Source of the DNA: Acidimicrobiales bacterium
Lineage (GTDB): Bacteria > Actinomycetota > Acidimicrobiia > Acidimicrobiales > MedAcidi-G1
Direction: 5' to 3'
NCBI GenBank assembly: GCA_029242745.1
Contig: JAQWTI010000002.1
Coordinates: 1 to 40,938 of the forward strand
DNA length: 40,938 nucleotides
Shown here: piece after piece, positions 33,255-40,938 of the stretch
Layout of the letters: each line of letters starts with the position of its first letter
How positions within the stretch are numbered: the first letter of the stretch is position 1
The notes under the pieces: generated by a model
Seen by the model: the letters and a program-made list of their open reading frames with translations, nothing else
The model's database searches: none
What the model was told of the DNA's origin: nothing
Position numbers and translations under genes: made by a program

Positions 33255-34513
33255 TTGTCGTCTCCATTCGAGATCTGAGCACTCGTATCGAAATTTGTTT
33301 GATGGATGTTCAACGCTTTGTCAATGACCACTCTGGCAACCTCCCGTTTGGCACAAAGAGGCACCTCGGTGAGTCCACCATCAGCGCCGAGCAGGACAAC
33401 GGCATTGGTGTCGTGCTCAAAACCCACTTCAGGCAGCGACACGTCGTTTGCCACTATCAGATCAACACCTTTGGCCTGCAACTTCGCAGCAGCATTCTGG
33501 CGCAATTCGCCCGTCTCCGCAGCAAACCCCACTAATACTTGTCCGGGGAGGCGAGTCCGACCCAGTTCAGCAAGGATGTCAACGGTAGGTTCAAGGCGAA
33601 TCTCCGAGATTCCACTGTCTTTCTTAATCTTGTGGTCTGCCACTTGCACCGGGCGGAAGTCAGCAACCGCTGCAGCCATCAGAACAATGTCAACGTCGCC
33701 TGAGCGCTCCAATACTTTGGTAGCCATCTGAGCGGCCGTTTCCACCGCAACAACCTTCACCCCTAGGCGGTCGGGGGCCAGAGCCGGCTCGGTAGTTACA
33801 CAGACAACCTGAGCTCCTCTAGAAGATGCCTCAGCCGCCAGGGCATGGCCCTGCTTGCCGGACGAACGGTTGCCAAGAAAGCGCACTGGACAGACGGGCT
33901 CACGGGTCCCGCCAGCTGTCACCAGCACGGTAAATCCGACAAGATCTCCAGCGAACGGACTTTCACCCGTCACACCTAGAACGTCGAAGGCAGCAGCCAC
34001 GATGTCCGCTGGATCGGAAAGGCGGCCAGCTCCAGCGTCACCACCAGCAAGGAGCCCTTCTACAGGCCCGACGATTGTGACGCCGCGATCGGCAAGTACA
34101 GCCACATTCTCAGCCACGGAGGGCTGATCCCACATTTCAGTATGCATGGCCGGAGCGACGATGACGGGTGCACGCGTGGCCAGCAAGGTGGCGGTGAGGA
34201 GATCAGCAGACCGCCCAGTGCGATAGTCGGACAAAAGGCGGGCCGTTGCTGGACAAACCACAACTAGATCGGCACTCTGGCCAAGGCGGGTGTGCGGAAT
34301 CGGATGTGGTTCATCAAAGAGCGATATCTGAACCGGTTCAGACGCCAAGGCGTCGAGGGTGGCTCTCCCGACGAAACGCAGAGCACCTTTGGTCATAACA
34401 GGGGCTACATGAGCCCCAGCGTCAACCAGCCTGCGGCAGACTTCAACAGCCTTGTAGGCCGCGACACCACCTGTGACGCCTAGAACGATGCGGCATCCAG
34501 CAAGGGGTCCCAT
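33251..34513 (-). CDS. coaBC: Bifunctional phosphopantothenoylcysteine decarboxylase / phosphopantothenate--cysteine ligase
   Basis: Two successive steps of coenzyme A synthesis. The N-terminal CoaC flavoprotein domain (about 1-180) starts [19 protein letters not shown] and contains APAMHTEMW, the actinobacterial form of the PAMN motif. The C-terminal CoaB domain (about 190-400) has [25 protein letters not shown] and the conserved DHKIKK motif. I placed the start at ATG 34513, just before the conserved N-terminus and 40 bases after rpoZ. In-frame starts at 34573 and 34591 would overlap rpoZ and add unconserved residues. About 420 residues. Confidence 0.95.
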   Translation of the reverse strand: MGPLAGCRIVLGVTGGVAAYKAVEVCRRLVDAGAHVAPVMTKGALRFVGRATLDALASEPVQISLFDEPHPIPHTRLGQSADLVVVCPATARLLSDYRTGRSADLLTATLLATRAPVIVAPAMHTEMWDQPSVAENVAVLADRGVTIVGPVEGLLAGGDAGAGRLSDPADIVAAAFDVLGVTGESPFAGDLVGFTVLVTAGGTREPVCPVRFLGNRSSGKQGHALAAEASSRGAQVVCVTTEPALAPDRLGVKVVAVETAAQMATKVLERSGDVDIVLMAAAVADFRPVQVADHKIKKDSGISEIRLEPTVDILAELGRTRLPGQVLVGFAAETGELRQNAAAKLQAKGVDLIVANDVSLPEVGFEHDTNAVVLLGADGGLTEVPLCAKREVARVVIDKALNIHQTNFDTSAQISNGDDK

Positions 34514-34553
34514 GGGGGGATTCGGCCGTTCGCTAGGACGCCCGGAGTTCGGG

Positions 34554-34898
34554 TCAGGCGCCCTCGGCGCCATCAGCCTCGTCGGCGCCAATATCGGCGT
34601 TCAACTCACCCAGATGCTCAGCCATTTCAGCGTCAATGGCCTCCAGCAAGGCATCGACTTCTTCGGCTTCCTCTGGCGGCTCGACAGCCTCAATCTTGCC
34701 AATCGACAACTCTTCAAAGGCTATGGAAAGTGGCTTACGAGACGTGGAAGTAATCTGCGGTGGAATGGAGGCTCCAAGACCGTCTCCCAACTGACCAAAG
34801 TAGGAGTTGATCTGACGGGAACGCTTAGCGCTTACCGTAACCAGACGAAACTTGGAGTCGGCAGCCTCAAGGAGACCTTCGATCGGCGGGTTTACCAT
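34554..34898 (-). CDS. rpoZ: RNA polymerase omega subunit
   Basis: Small subunit that helps assemble RNA polymerase around beta-prime. NPPIEGLLEAADSKFRLVTVSAKRSRQINSYF matches the actinobacterial omega family, followed by KPLSIAFEEL. The last 50 residues are strongly acidic and poor in other features (EAVEPPEEAEEVDALLEAID), a common omega tail. About 114 residues. ATG 34898 begins exactly at the conserved MVNPP; an upstream frame exists but is not conserved. A 174-base gap separates it from gmk; it holds a small hairpin (AACGGT and ACCGTT around CGA) but no identified promoter. Confidence 0.93.
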   Translation of the reverse strand: MVNPPIEGLLEAADSKFRLVTVSAKRSRQINSYFGQLGDGLGASIPPQITSTSRKPLSIAFEELSIGKIEAVEPPEEAEEVDALLEAIDAEMAEHLGELNADIGADEADGAEGA

Positions 34899-35072
34899 GC
34901 TGTCGTGGCGTTGCACCGTTGAGTCCTTCGTAGATAAATGGAGCCCGCATCCGGGTCTGGAAAGGGCAACGGGACGATCCCAGCAAGGGACCACCCGACC
35001 CTGCCACGCTACCACTAGGCCCATTCGAACCCTCGGAGAGGTCCACCAGAACGGTCGAACCGTTAGCCAAAA

Positions 35073-35615
35073 CTAAGTATCGATGCGAGCGGCGGCGATT
35101 AGGCTCTGGACCTCAGCGACTGCCAAATCAAGCTCACCATTAACCACTCGGATATAGCCCAACTTGTCGGCATCTGCACGTTCACGCTTGGCTTCGGCAA
35201 GCCTTTTATCAGTCTGTTCCGGACCATCTCCCCTGCCAGTCAGGCGGCGACGCAACTCTTCGTCGTCTGGAGCGTCCACGAACAGGCACAAGGCCCCGGG
35301 GATTTGATCTAAGACCTGACGACCCCCAGCCACGTCGATCTCCAATAAGAGATCACGCTCATCAGCCCTATCAGGCACCGGCGTGCCGTAGTAACAACCC
35401 AAAAACTCATTCCACTCGAGAAATCCCCCGGCTTTTCGTCGGGCATCAAACTCAGACCACGAAACGAATACATAAGCATCGGCAGAATCGTCCACTCGAC
35501 GCTCGCGCGTGGTCCAAGAGCGACTCAGTGCCAGTCGTTTATCTGCTCCAACGACAGCCCTAGCGATAGTTCCCTTACCTGCCCCACCTGGACCGGACAA
35601 GACGACGACCAGCAC
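35073..35615 (-). CDS. gmk: Guanylate kinase
   Basis: Phosphorylates GMP to GDP with ATP. The P-loop is GPGGAGKGT near residue 8. SRSWTTRERRVDDSADAYVFVS is the GMP-binding region, and LLLEIDVAGGRQV follows. The 180-residue length is slightly short of the usual 190-205 but all core segments are present. GTG 35615 is the only start before the P-loop. It lies 29 bases after mihF. The gmk-rpoZ neighbourhood is conserved widely in bacteria. Confidence 0.96.
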   Translation of the reverse strand: MLVVVLSGPGGAGKGTIARAVVGADKRLALSRSWTTRERRVDDSADAYVFVSWSEFDARRKAGGFLEWNEFLGCYYGTPVPDRADERDLLLEIDVAGGRQVLDQIPGALCLFVDAPDDEELRRRLTGRGDGPEQTDKRLAEAKRERADADKLGYIRVVNGELDLAVAEVQSLIAAARIDT

Positions 35616-35644
35616 GAGAAATCTGAGGGCTCGAAGGAGTGGGA

Positions 35645-35959
35645 TCAGCCGAAGCGAGATACCAGTTCGGCACGCTGTTGGGCTCCAAGCCCACGCAACC
35701 TACGGCTCTCGCTAATCCCGACTTCTTCCATTGTCCGCCGAGACTTGACCTTCCCCAGCTTGGGCAGAGACTCCAAGACAGCCAACACCTTCATCTTGGC
35801 CAAGATGACATCATTGTCGGCCTGACTCAAAAGTTCGGAGAATGATAGCGACCCCATCTTCAAGCGATCCTTAATCTCAGCCCGGATCCTCCGGGCCTCT
35901 GCCGCCTTGGCTAGGGCAGCGCGTCGTTGTTCGTCAGTGAGTTCTGGGAGTCCTACCAT
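35645..35959 (-). CDS. mihF: Actinobacterial integration host factor (mIHF)
   Basis: Nucleoid-associated DNA-binding protein of actinobacteria, not related to the HU/IHF fold. The N-terminal helix is LTDEQRRAALAKAAEARRIRAEIKDRLKMGSL. LSELL-like and ILAKMKVLAVLESLPKLGKVKSRR follow, with a helix-two-turn-helix, and the C-terminus is ESRRLRGLGAQQRAEL. These match the mIHF family closely, and 104 residues is the normal length. It lies between pyrF and gmk, its standard place in actinobacteria and strong support for the phylum. The ATG is preceded by TAGGGT seven bases away and no Shine-Dalgarno. Confidence 0.95.
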   Translation of the reverse strand: MVGLPELTDEQRRAALAKAAEARRIRAEIKDRLKMGSLSFSELLSQADNDVILAKMKVLAVLESLPKLGKVKSRRTMEEVGISESRRLRGLGAQQRAELVSRFG

Positions 35960-35966
35960 GCGGCGG

Positions 35967-35972
35967 ACCCTA
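35967..35972 (-). promoter_or_regulatory. Possible -10 hexamer for a leaderless mihF mRNA
   Basis: TAGGGT on the minus strand ends seven bases before the mihF ATG. It is a good actinobacterial -10 form and lies in the 57-base gap after pyrF. Confidence 0.5.
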
Positions 35973-36016
35973 GTGGGGAGAACAGGCTTGAGTGGGTTCC
36001 CTCGAATCTCAACGGC

Positions 36017-36751
36017 CTAAGTTTCGCTGCCAACCAAGTGATCCATCAGCTTAGAGGCTGCCGCCTCAAGGTCGGGTGCTGTAGTGACGGCCCGGCCGAC
36101 CACTAATAGATCAGCCCCGGAGGCCAGGGCGTCGCGCGGCGACGCAACCCGAACCTGATCGTGAGTGTCTCCATCCGGCATTCGGATACCCGGCACGACC
36201 CGCACCAGCCGATCAGCCCAAGGATCTGTAAACGTGAGGTCAGGCGCTGCGCAGACTATTCCTGCACAACCAGTTTCAGCTGCCAACTCACAGCGCTGTT
36301 CGAGGACCTTTTGGCCCGGAATTTCCTCGCTCGTCAGAACAGTTACACCAAGGATGCCGGAGGTCTCAAGCCCGACACTCGAAGCCCCATCAGCCAAGGA
36401 TTCAACCGCTGCCCGGAGCATCGCTTCACCCCCCGCTGTGTGAACTGTGACCCAATGGGCCCCGAACGAACCCAGCACCCGGGCAGCGCTCCCAACGGTA
36501 TTTGGGATGTCATGAAGTTTCAGATCACAAAAAACCCGAAAGCCAGCCTCCACGAAACTCGTCACGGCTTCAGGACCCGCAGCCGAGAACAACTCGAGCC
36601 CCACCTTGACGGTGCCAAACCAAGGCGCCAAGACCGTCGCCGTCCGACGAGCGGCCACCAAGTCATCCACATCCAATACCAGGCATAGTGCATCTCGAAT
36701 ATGCGACGGAATCAAACTCTCTGAAGCAGCACTTGTGGACTCGTCAGCCAT
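36017..36751 (-). CDS. pyrF: Orotidine 5'-phosphate decarboxylase
   Basis: Last step of UMP synthesis. The catalytic motif DLKLHDIPNT is at residues 76-85 (Lys78 and Asp81), typical of the short-form enzyme. VPGIRMPDGDTHDQVRVASPRDAL binds phosphate near the C-terminus, with ADLLVVGRAVT after it. About 244 residues. I chose ATG 36751 because GGAG lies six bases before it and it overlaps the pyrD stop by eight bases. An in-frame TTG at 36763 is less likely. Confidence 0.96.
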   Translation of the reverse strand: MADESTSAASESLIPSHIRDALCLVLDVDDLVAARRTATVLAPWFGTVKVGLELFSAAGPEAVTSFVEAGFRVFCDLKLHDIPNTVGSAARVLGSFGAHWVTVHTAGGEAMLRAAVESLADGASSVGLETSGILGVTVLTSEEIPGQKVLEQRCELAAETGCAGIVCAAPDLTFTDPWADRLVRVVPGIRMPDGDTHDQVRVASPRDALASGADLLVVGRAVTTAPDLEAAASKLMDHLVGSET

Positions 36752-37676
36752 GGGCTGCTCCAATCAGTTCCTCGAGTTGGGACACCCCACGACGATCGCA
36801 CCATCGCTCTAGGTCAGTCAAAATCCGAGCCGGGGCACGCGGATCAGCGAACATTGCCGTTCCGATCTGCACCGCAGAGGCACCCGCTAGCAGGAACTCC
36901 ACGGCATCGGTGGCGCTGGTAATCCCGCCGACACCAATAATTGGCACGGCCCCGAGAGCCTCACGGGTATCAAAGACGGCGCGCACGGCTACCGGTCTGA
37001 TGGCCGGCCCCGAAAGCCCACCCTTGCCAGCCCCTAGAAGCGGTCGGCGAGTCTCGGTATCGATCACCATGCCAAGCACCGTGTTAGCAACGGTGACAAC
37101 CTCAGCACCCGCTGCAATTGCTGCGACAGCCAGATCCGGCAAATCAGGAGTGTTTGGACTGAGCTTGGCCCACCGTGGACGACGTGCTCCTTCAGCAGCC
37201 TCGACTACCTCAGTGGTGGCTGTTACGGAGTGGGCAAACAGGGCCCGTCGGTCTTCCAAGTTTGGGCATGAGGCGTTGACCTCCACGGCCACCACCACAT
37301 CTGGGGCATCAGCTAGAAGCTCGGCGGCCCGAGCAAACTCCTCGACAGTCCGACCCCAGATACTGGCTACAACCCTCGCACCGGTACCAGCCAGCACCGG
37401 AAGGTCGTGTTCAAGCCAAGCCTCTACTCCCGGGCCTTGAAGCCCCACGCTGTTAACCATGCCCGAAGGAGTGGCGTGGACCCTGGGAGTCGGGTTACCA
37501 GCCCACGGCTCCGCATGCAGCGACTTGACCACGATGGCGCCCAACACGGCTGGGTCGAGAAAGTCGGCCAACTCAGCTCCATGGCCAGCCGTTCCCGACG
37601 CCGTTAGTACCGGGTTCGGCAGGATCACCGAACCAAGACGTGTCGTTAAATCAACGGCTGGAGCCTTTCGCCTCAT
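36744..37676 (-). CDS. pyrD: Dihydroorotate dehydrogenase, class 1B catalytic subunit
   Basis: FMN enzyme that oxidises dihydroorotate to orotate in the cytoplasm. The barrel starts [19 protein letters not shown], contains [17 protein letters not shown], and has catalytic Cys137 in [37 protein letters not shown] binds FMN phosphate. These are class 1B features; a Ser base and membrane helix (class 2) are absent. Class 1B enzymes normally need the iron-sulfur flavin subunit PyrK, usually encoded beside pyrD. Here carB abuts it directly with a four-base ATGA overlap and no pyrK is in the window. Confidence 0.94.
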   Translation of the reverse strand: MRRKAPAVDLTTRLGSVILPNPVLTASGTAGHGAELADFLDPAVLGAIVVKSLHAEPWAGNPTPRVHATPSGMVNSVGLQGPGVEAWLEHDLPVLAGTGARVVASIWGRTVEEFARAAELLADAPDVVVAVEVNASCPNLEDRRALFAHSVTATTEVVEAAEGARRPRWAKLSPNTPDLPDLAVAAIAAGAEVVTVANTVLGMVIDTETRRPLLGAGKGGLSGPAIRPVAVRAVFDTREALGAVPIIGVGGITSATDAVEFLLAGASAVQIGTAMFADPRAPARILTDLERWCDRRGVSQLEELIGAAHG

Positions 37677-40600
37677 GATCCTTCAGCCACAGGTTCCCCA
37701 GTGATGCCTTGGTGATACTCCTGAAGCGTCCGAACGGACAAGGAGTGAGTCCGCCAATCAGCTAATCCTCGGGCAGCCGCCAAAGCAGCGTTACCTGTAG
37801 TCAACAGCGGGATACTTTGGGCACCCGCGGCGGCTCGGATGTGCTCACCGTCTGCTCTTGGGCCACGACCACGGGGGCTATTGACAACCAAGTGCACAAC
37901 ACCGGATCGCACCAACTCAACGGCGTCGATACCTTCTTCACCCAACTTGGCCACGATGGTAGATACAGGCACGCCATTAGTCCGCAAATATTTGGCTGTA
38001 CCACTTGTCGCCGCCAAGTCAAGGCCCAATTCGACAAAGCCACGGGCGGCCTCTAGGCCCACCTCCTTATCTCGATCAGCCAGGGACAGAAAGACCGTGC
38101 CTTCTTCAGGCAGCGCACCACCAGCGGCGATCTGAGATTTAGTGAAGGCCAAACCGGCCGTCAGGTCGATACCCATGACCTCGCCAGTGGACCGCATTTC
38201 CGGCCCCAGCACCGGGTCGGCTTCAGGGAAGCGATCGAACGGCAATACCGCTTCTTTGACTGCCACATGATCGCCCACAACGCGGTCACACAGCAGGCCC
38301 TCGGTGCGTAGTTCAGCCAACGTGGCTCCCATCATCACCCGGCTAGCCACCTTCGCCAGCGGAACACCGGTTGCCTTAGCCACAAACGGCACTGTCCGCG
38401 AGGCGCGCGGATTGGCTTCGATCACATAGACATCGGGGCCCGCTGGTCCGTGTTTCACAGCAAACTGCACGTTGATGAGACCCTGGACCGCTAGTGCATC
38501 AGCAATGTTGCTGGTGTAACCCTCGATACGGGCTACCACCTCAGGAGACAGGTGTGGCGGTGGAATCACACACGCACTATCGCCACTGTGGACGCCTGCC
38601 TCCTCCACATGTTCCATTACCGCACCGATCACCAATTCGCCCGTGTGGTCGCGAACGGCGTCGACGTCAACCTCTGTGGCGTCCTCTAGAAAACGGTCAA
38701 CGAGCACAGGTCGTTCCGCTGACAGGCCACCCTCGATTCCTAAACTCCCAAAGGCACTCAGAGCGGCCATGGCTCGATCCAACTGCTCATCATCGTAGAC
38801 AATCTCCATAGCCCGACCGCCCAGCACATAAGACGGACGAACAAGGACCGGATAGCCGACCGTTGCCGCAATAGCTCGCGCTCCGGGCGCGTCAACTGCG
38901 GTCCCACCTGGCGGTTGTGGCACAGCGAGGCGTTCACAAAGAGCGTTCCACTGCTCACGGTCCTCAGCTAGATCAATCGATGCTGGACTGGTGCCTGCCA
39001 CCAAATCAGGTGGCAGGGTGGATGCAAGTTTTAGTGGCGTCTGTCCCCCGAGGGACACGATGATCCCCACAGGTTGTTCGACATCCACGATGTTGGCCAC
39101 ATCCTCTTCAGTCAGTGGTTCGAAGTAGAGGCGGTCACTGGTGTCGTAGTCAGTCGAAACAGTCTCCGGGTTGCAGTTCACCATGACGGTCTCAAAACCA
39201 GCGTCACGCAGGGCAAAACTGGCATGCACACAGCAGTAGTCAAACTCGATCCCTTGGCCAATCCGGTTTGGCCCCGACCCCAAAATAATGACCTTAGGAC
39301 GCGACGACGCTCTGACTTCGTCCTCGTCCTCCCATGCGGAGTAGTAGTACGGCGTCTCAGCCGCAAACTCCGCACCACAGGTATCCACGGTCTTGTAGGT
39401 GGGATAGACCCCGGCGGCCTCACGGGCTACTCGTACAGCATGAGAGTCACAGGACCAGAGGTAGGCAAGCTGAGCATCGGCAAACCCAAGTTGCTTGGCT
39501 CGGCGCCAGTCTCTGCGATCCAGGTCGGGGATACCACCCTCATCCGGGACGGCCCCTTGCAAAAAAAGTCGTTCCTCAGAGATCAGTAGGATCTGATCCA
39601 AGAACCATGGATCGACCTTTGTAGCCTCGTGAACTATCTCAGGCGACACCCCTCGGCGCAACAACGCTTCCAACTGGGTGATACGACTCGGTGTGGGAAT
39701 CATCGCTGCGGCCAGCAGCTCTTTATCGGCAAGGCCTTCGAAGACTCTCTCAGCAGGATCACCATTCAGCCCGAGACGACCACTCTCCAACGACCGAATT
39801 CCCTTCTGCAACGACTCTGGAAAGGTCCGACCAATTGCCATGACCTCACCCACCGACTGCATGGAAGTACCCAGCACACCTGTTGTGCCGGGAAACTTTT
39901 CAAATGCCCAACGGGGGATCTTGGTAACCACGTAATCAATGGTTGGTTCAAAGGCGGCCGGGGTCTTCTTTGTGATGTCATTGGGAATCTCATCAAGCGT
40001 GTAACCCACTGCCAACTTCGCCGCGATCTTGGCAATAGGAAAGCCTGTGGCCTTAGATGCCAGCGCCGAGGACCGACTTACACGGGGGTTCATCTCAATT
40101 ACGACCTGTTGGCCGGTGGCCGGGTCCACAGCGAACTGCACGTTGGAGCCCCCCGTTTCCACACCGACCCTCCGCAAGCAGGAGAACGCCGCGTCTCGCA
40201 TCTCCTGGTACTCCACATCACTCAATGTCTGAGCCGGCGCCACGGTGATTGAGTCACCTGTATGAACACCCATCGGGTCCACGTTCTCGATCGAACAGAT
40301 GACTACGCAATTGTCGGCACGGTCCCGCATTACCTCAAGTTCGTACTCCTTCCAACCGGCAATTGACTTCTCAATCAGGATCTCTGAGATCGGGCTGGCG
40401 TCAATCCCGTTGGTAGCCGCCGTCTCGAACTCTTCCGTTGTGGAGGCAATACCGGTCCCCCGACCTCCAAGTATGTATGCAGGACGGATGACAACTGGAA
40501 GGCCAATCTCTTCAACCACGACCAGAGCCTCATCGACTGAGTGAGCCACGCCCGACAGCGGCACAGCGAGACCGATCTCCTGCATAGCCAACTTAAAACG

Positions 40601-40938
40601 CCCTCGATCTTCGGCTGTAGCAATCGCCTCAGCATCAGCACCGATCAGTTCAACGCCATAACGCTCCAGCACACCGGCCTCAACTAGTTCCATTGAGAGA
40701 TTCAGCGCCGTCTGACCACCCAAGGTCGGCAGCAGGGCGTCGGGGCGTTCTTTGTCGATGATCGCTTCTAGAACGTCAAGCCGGAGAGGCTCCACATAGG
40801 TGGCGTCAGCAAAATCCGGATCAGTCATGATCGTTGCTGGGTTTGAGTTAGCGAGAATGACCCGGTAACCCTCTTCGCGCAAAACCCGACAGGCCTGAGT
40901 ACCTGAGTAGTCAAACTCACAGGCCTGGCCGATCACGA
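37673..40938 (-). CDS. carB: Carbamoyl-phosphate synthase large chain (5' end cut by the window edge)
   Basis: Makes carbamoyl phosphate from bicarbonate, ATP and ammonia for arginine and pyrimidines. The visible 1088 codons begin inside the conserved [14 protein letters not shown] start, so about 18 N-terminal residues lie beyond the window. The GTG visible near 40936 is an internal valine, not the start. Two homologous ATP-grasp halves follow (about 1-400 and 550-930, the second opening [15 protein letters not shown]). An oligomerisation domain lies between them, and a C-terminal allosteric MGS-like domain runs from about 940 ([19 protein letters not shown]). The stop overlaps pyrD by four bases. 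carA is presumably just outside. Confidence 0.97.
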   Translation of the reverse strand, partial: VIGQACEFDYSGTQACRVLREEGYRVILANSNPATIMTDPDFADATYVEPLRLDVLEAIIDKERPDALLPTLGGQTALNLSMELVEAGVLERYGVELIGADAEAIATAEDRGRFKLAMQEIGLAVPLSGVAHSVDEALVVVEEIGLPVVIRPAYILGGRGTGIASTTEEFETAATNGIDASPISEILIEKSIAGWKEYELEVMRDRADNCVVICSIENVDPMGVHTGDSITVAPAQTLSDVEYQEMRDAAFSCLRRVGVETGGSNVQFAVDPATGQQVVIEMNPRVSRSSALASKATGFPIAKIAAKLAVGYTLDEIPNDITKKTPAAFEPTIDYVVTKIPRWAFEKFPGTTGVLGTSMQSVGEVMAIGRTFPESLQKGIRSLESGRLGLNGDPAERVFEGLADKELLAAAMIPTPSRITQLEALLRRGVSPEIVHEATKVDPWFLDQILLISEERLFLQGAVPDEGGIPDLDRRDWRRAKQLGFADAQLAYLWSCDSHAVRVAREAAGVYPTYKTVDTCGAEFAAETPYYYSAWEDEDEVRASSRPKVIILGSGPNRIGQGIEFDYCCVHASFALRDAGFETVMVNCNPETVSTDYDTSDRLYFEPLTEEDVANIVDVEQPVGIIVSLGGQTPLKLASTLPPDLVAGTSPASIDLAEDREQWNALCERLAVPQPPGGTAVDAPGARAIAATVGYPVLVRPSYVLGGRAMEIVYDDEQLDRAMAALSAFGSLGIEGGLSAERPVLVDRFLEDATEVDVDAVRDHTGELVIGAVMEHVEEAGVHSGDSACVIPPPHLSPEVVARIEGYTSNIADALAVQGLINVQFAVKHGPAGPDVYVIEANPRASRTVPFVAKATGVPLAKVASRVMMGATLAELRTEGLLCDRVVGDHVAVKEAVLPFDRFPEADPVLGPEMRSTGEVMGIDLTAGLAFTKSQIAAGGALPEEGTVFLSLADRDKEVGLEAARGFVELGLDLAATSGTAKYLRTNGVPVSTIVAKLGEEGIDAVELVRSGVVHLVVNSPRGRGPRADGEHIRAAAGAQSIPLLTTGNAALAAARGLADWRTHSLSVRTLQEYHQGITGEPVAEGS

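Noticed and set aside
40936-40938. GTG near the right edge as the start of carB
   Set aside because: It encodes the Val of the internal motif [11 protein letters not shown]. The real start lies about 18 codons beyond the window.

Overview
The window looks like a stretch of core chromosome from an actinobacterium, most likely of the class Acidimicrobiia. Three things point there. The 5' part of a 16S rRNA gene at the left edge reads like that class. There is an actinobacterial-type integration host factor (mihF) in the order pyrD-pyrF-mihF-gmk-rpoZ-coaBC-metK-priA. PriA has no Walker A motif, as in other actinobacteria. Base composition is moderately GC-rich and even throughout. I see no insertion sequence, phage gene, CRISPR array, tRNA gene or sign of recent transfer. 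The genus is not resolved.

Layout. 1-909: 5' end of an rrn operon on the minus strand, with a long leader carrying a boxB-boxA-like antitermination signal and several hairpins. 910-2196: tyrS, minus strand. 2338-5561: plus-strand pair, a class A penicillin-binding protein with two PASTA domains and an overlapping single-pass membrane protein. 5589-15026: one long minus-strand arginine operon, argCJBDFRGH, with a hotdog thioesterase and a Nudix hydrolase at its end. 15181-16158: quinone-oxidoreductase-like protein. 16193-21939: minus-strand translation block infC-rpmI-rplT, a SpoU-family methyltransferase, pheS and pheT. 22278-22712: small DUF1844-like protein, plus strand. 22726-25243: mog-like gene, ribD and hisG, minus strand. 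25313-26116: dienelactone-hydrolase-like protein, plus strand. 26162-28858: def-fmt-rsmB, minus strand. 28947-30081: two RNA-methyltransferase-like genes, plus strand. 30119-40938: carB (cut by the window edge)-pyrD-pyrF, then mihF, gmk, rpoZ, coaBC, metK and priA, all minus strand.

How it works together. The arg genes encode ArgC, ArgJ, ArgB, ArgD, ArgF, ArgG and ArgH plus the repressor ArgR. ArgJ recycles the acetyl group, so these cover the pathway from glutamate to arginine provided ArgJ also makes acetylglutamate. carB supplies carbamoyl phosphate to both ArgF and the pyrimidine genes next to it. The translation genes (tyrS, pheST, infC, L35, L20, def, fmt, rsmB and several RNA methyltransferases) sit among rRNA, replication-restart and cofactor genes.

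No unknown multi-gene system is evident. The more interesting signals are small. infC has no ATG, GTG or TTG that would give a full-length protein and appears to start at ATA. Genes that begin transcription units repeatedly carry a TANNNT hexamer 6-7 bases before the start codon, the signature of leaderless mRNA. At argC this is combined with an ArgR-like palindrome. The penicillin-binding protein has a transpeptidase domain expanded by roughly 100 residues between two catalytic motifs.
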